Source of the DNA: Lycium barbarum
Lineage: Eukaryota > Streptophyta > Magnoliopsida > Solanales > Solanaceae
Reading direction: 5' to 3'
Assembly (NCBI RefSeq): GCF_019175385.1
Contig: NC_083345.1
Coordinates: forward strand, 112,268,480-112,332,479
Length of the DNA stretch: 64,000 nt
The notes under the pieces were generated by a model. That model was not told where the DNA came from and made no database searches. It worked only from the letters and a program-made list of their open reading frames with translations. Below, piece after piece: positions 58,601 through 64,000 of this stretch. Each line of letters starts with the position of its first letter. Position 1 is the first letter of the stretch. The position numbers and the translations under genes were made by a program.

Positions 58601-60982
58601 GGCAAAATGTTCAGGCGCCCGGCATTCATTTTTCCAGTGACCTTTCAAACCACAACGATGACAGTTGTTCCTTGAAGGATTGTCTTGATAACCCATATTT
58701 TTCTCCCTTTTATGGTGACCACCATCACGACGATTATTATATCGTCCCTTGCCCCTGCCACACCCACGCTCATTATTATGGCTTCGATTATTTTGTCTTC
58801 TTTCAGTTGGGCCATGTGTTGCTACCACATTCGCTTCCGGGAATGGAGCAGTTCCAGTGGGACGGGCTTCATGATTTTTCAATAAAAGGGTATTATGCTG
58901 CTCAACCACAAGAAGACATGATATCAAATCAGCATGCTTTTTAAAACCCCTTTCACGGTTCTGTTGTTGTAATACCAAATTGGAGGCATGAAAAGTCGTA
59001 AGAGTCTTTTCCAACATATCCTTGTCAGTTATATTATCCCCTCATAATTTCAATAGGGAAGTAATTCTATAGACAGCAGAGTTATAATCACGTACAGTTT
59101 TAAAATCTTGTAACCGTAAGTGAATCCACTCATAACGAGCCCTGGGCAATACCGTTACCTTAATGTGGTCATACCATTCCACAATTCAAGTGGATCTTTC
59201 ACTATCAGGTATTCAACCTTCAATCCTTCATCCAGATGATGACGAAGGAAAATCATTGCCTTCGCTTTGTCCTGACTCGATGCTGTATTATCCTGAGTAA
59301 TCGTGGCACCAAGACTTTTGGCGTCTAGGTGGATTTCAGCATCGAGTACCCATGATAGGTAATTTTTTCCGGAGATATCAAGTGCCACAAACTCAAGCTT
59401 CGACAAATTCGACATGATGATCAAAACTATCATAAAAATATTAGAGTTAGAAATAATAAATAACGTAATTTCAAAACAGGATCTTTATTTCCACAAACAA
59501 ACAAAAATAGTACATTTTTTTTCACAAAAGGATTACTTTTTTTTTTTCACAGAAGAATACCTTTTTTTTTCTCTCACAAAAGAGTAAGTATTTTTCCACA
59601 AAACAACAATAGTAATTTTTTTTTTCACAAAACGGAAGTATAATAATTATGTGTATTCTAACATATATACTAACTGCTAGAATTAAACATATAATAGCTA
59701 ATTGTATACGTCATATTTGATCACCCAAAGATTAACTAGTATTAGGCATAGAAACAGAAAACATTTGCATAATGGCTAATCTGATAAAATTTAAAGCAAA
59801 CTGACTTCATCTGAACAATGATATAGGATTAGTCGGGGCTCAAAGAGACCCGAACACCCGGTGCTTAATCAAAAAAATATATTCTCAAAAAATGTCTGAC
59901 CAACTCATTTAATCAGATAAATTGTTGAACAAATAATAACAGAGTTTCGACACTCAAGGAGATAAACCACATGTGCTCATTAGGAAATTAACTTTATTTA
60001 TGCCATGATTAGTAAAACTGTGAAGATAATTTTCTAACTGTTCACAGACTTTAGTGCCTTAAAAATCAAGGCTACTGTCTTGTACTTATCAAATCATTAT
60101 ATAACACACAAGAATTAGTCATAATTACATGGCAGAGACATCACTATAATATTTCTCACTAGAATATGCTATCCTAACATACTGTTTGATATGAAGCATG
60201 TAATAGTAATTCATAGATCATTTTTGCCTAAGATTAATTAAACTAGTGAATCATATACAAATTAGTAGAACATATATCCATCTGTGATCGAAACTTAACA
60301 AACTGACATAAAATAAAATTAAAACTTTTCAATCTACTAGACGAATATATCTTATATCAATATTTAGAGGTGGTCAGATTATATACCAGAAGAGGTGATA
60401 GGATCGTTAGGCAGACTTGAGTAAATTCGTGCTGATAACGTGTTATAGAACAATAGACTAAAGCAAGAAATATATGTAGAACAAGAGAGAAGAATGTTCT
60501 TATTTCTTCAAAATGTGTTCAAGTCACATCAATATGAAAACTTATGCCTCTATTTATAGTGCTACATATAGGCATACAAAAGGGTAACAATAAACATCTT
60601 ATTTAATATATGAGATAATGGAAGAAGCATTATATTTGTGTAGTGGACATCCATACTCTATATTTCATAACATTTTTAGCTTTTTTGAGTGTTTGACTGA
60701 CCAGCTTATAAGCCATTTTGTGCTTAAAATAAGCCAAAAAAAAAAAAAAAATTGGGGTAGCCCAACTTATTTTTTTAGGCTATAAGCTGCTTTTTTTAAG
60801 CTAAGCCAAACAGGCCCTATAGCTGTTGGAAGTGGTTGTGTAAGAAAATCAACAACAACAAACCCAGTGGGTTGTGTAAGAAAATCATTCATGGATTAAT
60901 TGTGAAGTATTTTTCATTTTCATAACATTTTGGAATGGTTTACTTGCAGGAAGTTGAGTATTCTGGTGGAGGTTTCCTTTGA
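43631..60982 (+). CDS. EMC4: ER membrane protein complex subunit 4
   Basis: EMC4 is a membrane subunit of the EMC, which inserts transmembrane proteins into the ER. Six exons join in frame: 43631-43750, 45097-45153, 47158-47311, 47530-47627, 47716-47781, 60950-60982, giving 175 residues. Diagnostic parts: [36 protein letters not shown], the hydrophobic stretch about residues 70-105, [10 protein letters not shown] (membrane, about 125-142), then [20 protein letters not shown] and EVEYSGGG. The start matches plant homologues. Homologues end near SGGGIPL(Y/H/N), whereas here the frame gives SGGGFL-stop, which fits loss of one base near 60973. Intron 5 is 13,168 bp because of nested retroelements, so this would be an unusually long transcript for a small gene. 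All splice sites are GT-AG. Confidence 0.92.
44143..44640 (+). repeat. Partial copies of the EMC4 exon 1/intron 1 junction
   Basis: 44143-44230 repeats 'tctcaagatcaggttttt' and 'gtggattcatag.gggtgcaatat' from 43738-43830. A weaker copy of the intron part lies at 44524-44600. They lie within intron 1. A small inverted repeat (ccacatagccca / tgggctatgtgg) sits at about 44345-44480. Confidence 0.6.
44724..44983. mobile_element. Stowaway-like MITE in EMC4 intron 1
   Basis: The left end ccctctgtcccaatttatgtgg and the inverted right end ccacataaattgggacacaggg form a near-perfect TIR. This family is abundant in Solanaceae. Confidence 0.8.
45154..47157. other. EMC4 intron 2
   Basis: 2-kb intron. 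No gene is supported. A TATA-like tatataagga with AT-rich flanks lies near 47093-47102, possibly an old LTR fragment. Confidence 0.5.
48134..48579. repeat. 223-bp tandem duplication in EMC4 intron 5
   Basis: Two adjacent units start at 48134 and 48357 and are nearly identical along their whole length (e.g. 'gcataaagtgtgctcttcta'). Confidence 0.9.
49442..49555 (-). repeat. 3' LTR of the outer Copia element, 114 bp, reduced
   Basis: TG...CA ends. Only about 49498-49555 matches the other LTR (60613-60672). The rest is a duplicated 'gaaccattaagatggtggaa' unit (two copies), so this LTR is shortened or rearranged. Confidence 0.6.
49556..49564 (-). other. Polypurine tract of the outer Copia element
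   Basis: AAGGGGGAG on the minus strand, immediately before LTR start TGTTATG. It sets the element's orientation. Confidence 0.7.
49774..51057 (-). pseudogene. Copia RT (C-terminal half) and RNase H of the outer element
   Basis: 50476-51057 carries the RT part with [30 protein letters not shown] and the catalytic YVDDLNIIG. 49774-50448 carries [23 protein letters not shown] and [12 protein letters not shown] of the RNase H. A frameshift near 51055 separates it from the upstream RT start, and a stop near 50475 separates RT from RNase H. The order and motifs are those of Solanaceae Copia polyproteins. Confidence 0.85.
51048..53867 (-). CDS. Chimeric Copia polyprotein ORF: Tnt1-like integrase-RT fused to outer-element RT start
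   Basis: One open frame of 939 codons. Residues about 1-100: GAG-pre-integrase with the integrase HHCC zinc site (HKRLSH...CEHCLARK). About 100-280: integrase core with [13 protein letters not shown] and [10 protein letters not shown] (D, D, E). About 430-740: Tnt1-type RT with [28 protein letters not shown] and YVDDMLIVG, but the conserved ARLV block after RYK is deleted. After SRFLKNPR (about 51630) the frame runs straight into a different Copia's linker and RT start ([19 protein letters not shown]). Tnt1-like RNase H is absent. No intact element could be made, and expression is unknown. Confidence 0.8.
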   Translation of the reverse strand: MIVARGEKRRGLYWTTASTCVDMVNAVESNSSSTLWHKRLSHISEKGLNVLAKKKLLSNFESAKLEKCEHCLARKQNRVSFKSHPPSRKTELLELVHSDLCGPMKTRTLGGALYFATFIDDCSRKLWVYVLKTKDQVLGVFKQFQVSVARETGKKLKCIRTDNGGEYCGTFDEYCKQQGIRHQKTPPKTPQLNGLAERMNRTLMERVRCLLSEAKLPNSFWGEALLTAAHVINLSPAVALQSDVPNRVWYGKDVSYDHLKVFGCKAFVHVPKDERSKLTAKTRQYIFIGYGLDEFGYRLYDPIEKKVVRSRDVIFVEDQTIEDINKAEKIKSSSSEGLVNLDQVPHTNVDDVGGLNDDGDAQNHVPDQHVNDDNDAAIDEVDAPTHKVVDESDIPLKRSTRQHVPSSRYSPNEYVLFTDGGEPECYEEAMEDEHKDQWIEAMQDKMKSLHENHTFELVKLPKGMRALKNKWVFKVKAEEHSLKPRYKDQRKGIDFDEIFSPVVKMSSIRTVLGLTASLDLEIEQMDVKTTFLHGNLEEEIYMEQPEGFKSKGKENLVCKLKKSLYGLKQAPRQWYKKFESVMGEQGYKKTSSDHCVFVQRFSDDDFIILLLYVDDMLIVGKNATKIDELKKQLSKSFAMKDLGHAKQILGMRITRSRDEKKLYFSQKKYIECVLERFNMKSAKRVSTPLPAHLKLSKKMCPTTTEEKERMAKIPYSSAVGSLMYAMVCTRPDIAHAVGVVSRFLKNPRKRKEINDQDDHHVREIAQENARDIINDKPTEKVQILQNNDSEEISISYVSTGKRWNQNDTVVDNTFAYNVAEIMQQDEDLEPKYVDECRQRNDWPKWKDAIQAELTSLEKREVFGPTVRTPEDVKPVGYKWVFVRKRNEKGEAVRYKARLVAQGFSQRLGIDYVETYSPVLDAITFRYLINLAVRESLICN
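53886..54994 (-). pseudogene. Tnt1-like gag and protease
   Basis: Start ATG at 54994 ([19 protein letters not shown]). It continues through a TGA near 54848 and a small deletion/frameshift near 54656. The CCHC zinc knuckle [14 protein letters not shown] and the protease motif [14 protein letters not shown] are intact. It ends at TGA 53886, in frame with the ORF at 53867, where relatives have tryptophan. Broken three times. Confidence 0.85.
55104..55118 (-). other. Primer binding site of the Tnt1-like element
   Basis: The minus strand reads AGTGGTATCAGAGCC right after the LTR end ...CCCAACA. It matches the initiator-Met tRNA primer used by Tnt1-type elements. Confidence 0.8.
55119..55619 (-). 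repeat. 5' LTR of the Tnt1-like element, 501 bp
   Basis: TG...CA ends (minus: TGTTTC...CCCAACA), bounded inside by the primer site. A TATA box CTATAAATAG lies at 55531-55540 (minus). The far end (55619) is set only by the TG dinucleotide, as there is no second LTR to compare. Confidence 0.7.
55621..56010. repeat. MITE-like AT-rich stretch beside the Tnt1-like LTR
   Basis: The left gtgtttggtaataagaaaa and right ttaccaaacaccgta stretches are inverted, and aaaatattttctcca / aaaatattttccatgg recur. Probably a small non-autonomous element. Boundaries uncertain. Confidence 0.4.
56262..57506 (+). repeat. Left arm of a large inverted repeat (gag)
   Basis: About 1.25 kb, nearly identical in inverse order to 58342-59600. 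It carries gag in plus orientation: ATG 56422 ([16 protein letters not shown]) with an early frameshift, [18 protein letters not shown], and the zinc knuckle [14 protein letters not shown] near 57187-57228. Confidence 0.9.
57507..58341 (+). pseudogene. Spacer of the inverted repeat: Copia protease and GAG-pre-integrase
   Basis: The plus strand has the aspartic protease motif [14 protein letters not shown] (about 57690), then, after a frameshift near 57800, [25 protein letters not shown] (zinc site), CAACSQGKL and the first integrase words [17 protein letters not shown]. It stops where the right arm begins. It belongs to the same Copia family as the arms. Confidence 0.8.
58342..59600 (-). repeat. 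Right arm of the inverted repeat (gag, native orientation of the outer Copia)
   Basis: It reads gag on the minus strand from ATG 59415 ([20 protein letters not shown]), with a frameshift near 59160 and a zinc knuckle identical to the left arm. About 1 kb from its start lies the 5' LTR, so this arm is the gag in its original place. Confidence 0.9.
59601..60440 (-). other. Leader of the outer Copia element
   Basis: Non-coding. A short TS/SolS-like SINE fragment (gattagtcggggctcaa ... gaacacccggtgctt) lies at 59827-59875. Next to the LTR the minus strand reads CGTTATCAGCACGA, a probable primer site whose tRNA I cannot name. Confidence 0.5.
60441..60672 (-). repeat. 5' LTR of the outer Copia element, 232 bp
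   Basis: TG...CA ends, inverted 6-base ends TGTTAT...ATAACA, and a TATA box CTATAAATAGAG on the minus strand at 60548-60559. Its first ~60 bases match 49498-49555. Confidence 0.8.
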
Positions 60983-62260
60983 ATTGAGGTCTACTGAACA
61001 AGGCTGAAGACCATGAATTTGGTGAAGATAGAAGTTACACTTCTTGAAGCAGGAGTTCGACAATACTTTCTTGATGTAATTGAGGATAAACCCGAGATTC
61101 TTATGGCCCATTTCTCTGATGATATTTAGTATTATTGTCTCACAAACTGCATGACCACTTTTCTATTTTGCTCATCCTCAGAAGCCTATGTTTGTTGCAT
61201 CTGGAATTAGCCATGAGGTTTTTTAGAGTAATGTTTTTTAAGGGACCACTTTTGTATCGTGTAGCTATTGAATACTTTATCTATGATAGTTGATATTCCA
61301 AGCATTCCCATCAGTTCCAAATGCATGTTGAATTGTAGGTATTTATCATTTGACTAGCATGTTCTAGAAAAGGGGCAGACCGCTTTATACTGTACTTTTA
61401 ACAACTGTATAACTTACACATGATCAACATGTTATTCATTTTTTTTTATATATGCAAAGTCTTTTAGAGAGTTATTCTTTTTGGTCAATGTACTACTTTC
61501 TTCTAAAAGATTTTTATTCAACATTTCCTATTTTTGATTTCATATAATCTGCTGATGGTAAAGGTTCTATAATGTAAACTCATAACGGTTGGTCAGGTCT
61601 TTGTCTAAGGACCTAATGTTGTTCAGCTCTTTTCTTGACACTGCACTTAGGGCCAAAGTACACAGATAGCCGATTTTGGAACAGTCTTTTAAGCCATACC
61701 CACAGTGATATTTCTTTCAATTCTACCCATTTTGGAACAACTTCAAATATTATGATTGAAGTTTAAACATTTTCGCTTGAACTTTAGGCACATATATTTG
61801 AAATTTGGCCATTGCTTGATGTTTGCTGTTCTAAACTCTTTTGTGTAAGTACAAAGTCATCTTTAAACTGATAGAACCAAATGTTTAAACCATTAGATGA
61901 TTTTTTTTTTTTTTTTAATGTTACAAAGATTTTTGGATGGCATTTATAAATGTCATTTTTTTTATGTAAGCCAATTATATTACCTTGCGAGGGTTACACC
62001 CAAGAGTGTGACTTCGTAATTAATGAGTAGATTGAGAATTATGAGGTTTCATGTTTAAAGTCCGACGGAGATAAACACACTAGGTGATTTCATTTCATAT
62101 GTATGAGGCTATACGGACAAAGTCACCTAATGCCTATATTGGTGTGAGGTAGCACGTAGTTTGTGGAATAATTAAAGTAAGGCAAGTTGAAGTTGGTTCG
62201 TACTTTCCTATTATACAAATAAAAAATATCGCGAGTGTTAATTTGACCAAAGAATTGACA
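60983..62260. other. EMC4 3' region and intergenic sequence
   Basis: The first several hundred bases are the likely 3' UTR. Several ataat/aataaa-like words occur but none is clearly the poly-A signal. No further gene is seen. Confidence 0.45.
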
Positions 62261-62637
62261 TAAGCACTACCAGTGCAAGCCCGGGTCCAAACTCAAGATA
62301 TAAAAGTAGATATTTTAATTAAAGAAATAGAATTTGTATTAGTACAAGTGTACAACAACATCAACTACCATATACCCATTGTAGTCCCACAAGTGGATAA
62401 TTACGTTAGTAATAATTAAATTTCATATAAGTATATTTTCAATAGATGAAAGCAAAACTTTCATTCCACGCCTTTAATATTTTAACTTCCATTTTGATGA
62501 AATTATTTACTTCAAATCAAATGCGGAGCCAGAATTTGACATTTACAAGTTATGTATCCTAATTTTCTGAAGTTATTTAGTTCTAAATAAATAATCTATA
62601 CATAGTTAATGAACTTTTAAGACAAATACATAATTTA

Positions 62638-62815
62638 ACTTGTGAAGCGGATGGAGCTGCTCCTCCCTTAATTAGGGATTAGGGGTTCGAACATGGATAT
62701 GGAAAAAATCTTTGAAGGGAGCGCTTCCCCTGAATGGGAGCGATACGGTGAGAATTATCTGGATTAATTGGGCTCAAATGCGGCTATCGAGTACCAAACA
62801 GAAAACCAAAGAACA
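62638..62815 (+). mobile_element. tRNA-derived SINE (TS/SolS-like), copy 1
   Basis: A B-box-like ggggttcgaac lies at 62682-62692, followed by the 'aaaaaatctttg..gggagcgct.cccc.gaatgggagcg' and 'attaattgggctcaaatgcgg' parts typical of Solanaceae SINEs (from memory). Confidence 0.65.
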
Positions 62816-63329
62816 TGAAAAATGAGGTAGGAGGTTCGATAGCTTTTGAAAAGTAGACCTTAAAAAAAAATTGACTTAAACAAATAAGATTAGGATCTAA
62901 AAGTAATTAATTAAAAAGTTTTAAATTTTTTTGAAAATTCTTGTGAGGACTACAAAAGTCCTAAAGTTTGCCCTTATATATATACTAGTTATGTGAGGCC
63001 CGTGCTAAGCCCGGACCCAAACTCAAGATATAAAAGTAGATATTTTAACTAAAGAAATATAATTTGTGTTAGTACAAGTGTACAATAACAACAACAAAAA
63101 CCATATACCCATTGTAGTCCCACAAGTGGGTAGTTATATGAAAGCAAAATTTTCATTCCACTCCTTTAATATTTTAACTTCTAATTTGATGAAATTATTT
63201 AATTCAAATCAAATTTGGAGCCAGAATTTGACATTATAACTTATGTATCCTAATTTTCTGAAGTTATTTAGTTCTAAATAAATAATCTATACATAGTTAA
63301 TGAACTTTTAAGACAAATACATAATTTAA

Positions 63330-63505
63330 CTTGTGCAGTGGATGGAGCTGCTCCTCTCTTAATTAGGGATTAGGGGTTCGAACATGGATATGGAAAAAAA
63401 TCTTTGGAGGAAGCGCTCCCCCCGAATAGGCGCGATACAGTGCGAATTATCTAGATTAATTGGGCTCAAATGCAGATATCGAGCACCAATCAGAAAATCA
63501 AAGAA
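63330..63505 (+). mobile_element. tRNA-derived SINE (TS/SolS-like), copy 2
   Basis: Same order as copy 1: ggggttcgaac near 63373-63383, then ggaagcgctccccccgaat and ttaattgggctcaaatgca. It was duplicated together with its flanks rather than inserted independently. Confidence 0.65.
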
Positions 63506-64000
63506 CGTGAAAAATAAGGTAGGAGGTTCGATAGCTTTTGAAAAGTTGACTTTAAAAAAACATTGACTTAAATAAATAAGATTAGGACCTAAAAGTAATT
63601 AATTAAAAAGTTTTAAAAAAAATTAAAAATTATTGTGAGGACTACAAAAGTTCTCAGGTTCAATAGCTTTTGAAAAGTAGACTTTAAAAACAAAAAATAA
63701 AAAAATTGACTTAAATAAATAAAATTAGAACATAAAAATAATTAATTAAAAAGTTTTTAAAAAATTAAAAAATTATTGTGAGGACTACAAAAGTCCTTGC
63801 TCTTATATAATATAGTAATATATAGAATATAGTAGTAATATTGCTCAATTCTCATTTTCCTCCTTTCTAGAGAAAAAAAATGTAAATTACACATATTGAG
63901 CATGTGCAACACATCCAGTGTTGTTTATCCAATGGATACTCAATTATCCATTGACCCCACATTTGGGAATTCCACCAACCAATCGTAGTGAGTTTGATTG

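Larger units (their letters stand above)
49442..60672 (-). mobile_element. Composite Copia retrotransposon block in EMC4 intron 5, 11.2 kb
   Basis: Outer element, minus strand: 5' LTR at 60441-60672, gag near 59415-58342, RT/RNase H at 51625-49774, polypurine tract 49556-49564 and a short 3' LTR at 49442-49555. Between gag and RT lie an inverted gag-protease segment (56262-58341, plus strand), a MITE-like stretch and a 3'-truncated Tnt1-like element (51630-55619). All parts carry stops or frameshifts, so this is a dead nest antisense to EMC4. Confidence 0.85.
49333..60817. mobile_element. MITE split by the Copia insertion
   Basis: The left part (49333-49441) begins gagcccgtttggcttagc. The right part (60673-60817) ends with its inverse (gctaagccaaacaggcc). 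They bound the retroelement block. A 60-61 bp stretch of the MITE (49381-49441) is repeated at 60673-60732. Confidence 0.7.
62276..63800. repeat. Tandem duplication with SINE copies, third partial unit
   Basis: Copy 1 (62276-62990) and copy 2 (63003-63650) share 'agcccgg.cccaaactcaag', 'cattgtagtcccacaagtg' and the SINE part. A third, partial 3' unit ('aatagcttttgaaaagtaga' to 'aggactacaaaagtcc') follows at 63660-63800. Confidence 0.85.

Noticed and set aside
24266..60982. Functional gene cluster or new system made by MED30, COG2 and EMC4
   Set aside because: The proteins act in different compartments and processes, COG2 is dead, and spacing is tens of kilobases with repeats between.
62640..62700. 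tRNA gene
   Set aside because: The B-box-like ggttcgaac is part of a SINE. No acceptor stem or anticodon arm can be drawn.

Overview
The window is plant nuclear DNA, almost certainly from an asterid and most likely Solanaceae. The evidence is three plant housekeeping genes with GT-AG introns, Stowaway-type elements starting with the CTCCCTCCGTCCC-like terminus, TS/SolS-like SINE copies, a Tnt1-like Copia element and Gypsy LTRs of Solanaceae type. Most of the sequence is repeat-derived. I found no rRNA, no confident tRNA, no CRISPR array and nothing bacterial.

Layout. 1-2738: 3' end of a plus-strand Gypsy element with its LTR. 2739-11890: a minus-strand MULE transposase remnant, cut by the Gypsy LTR and split by a 7.36-kb LTR element (3142-10497) that lacks gag-pol and carries a decayed plant-mobile-type ORF. 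12340-14800: TIR elements with microsatellites and G-rich tracts. 15870-22260: a non-autonomous element split by a 4.88-kb LTR-type insertion with a perfect TCAGT target duplication. 22330-23490: MITEs. 24266-29614: MED30 (Mediator), three exons, with a LINE fragment, a Stowaway and a duplicated exon fragment in intron 1. 32060-36040: repeated copies of the COG2 5' leader with a Stowaway, another MITE and a truncated hAT-like fragment between them. 36044-38236: a COG2 pseudogene with no visible introns. 39283-41177: an unrecognised multi-exon gene or remnant. 41580-42313: a foldback MULE-MITE. 42380-42724: a truncated copy of the EMC4 promoter and start. 43631-60982: EMC4 (ER membrane protein complex), six exons. 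62276-63800: a tandem duplication carrying SINE copies.

The most striking structure is EMC4 intron 5 (about 13.2 kb). It holds a minus-strand Copia element (LTRs 49442-49555 and 60441-60672). A Tnt1-like Copia element lies inside it, has lost its 3' end and is fused in frame to the host element's RT, giving a 939-codon chimeric ORF. The same intron contains an inverted repeat with about 1.25-kb arms and a 0.84-kb spacer, able to form a long hairpin RNA if transcribed.

The three genes act in unrelated processes (transcription, Golgi tethering, ER membrane insertion) and are not a functional cluster. They share one local feature: each has partial copies of its own 5' region nearby. I see no new multi-gene system. 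The least explained signals are the palindromic-word islands upstream of LTR TATA boxes, the chimeric retroelement ORF, the hairpin inside EMC4 and the repeated 5'-end duplications.
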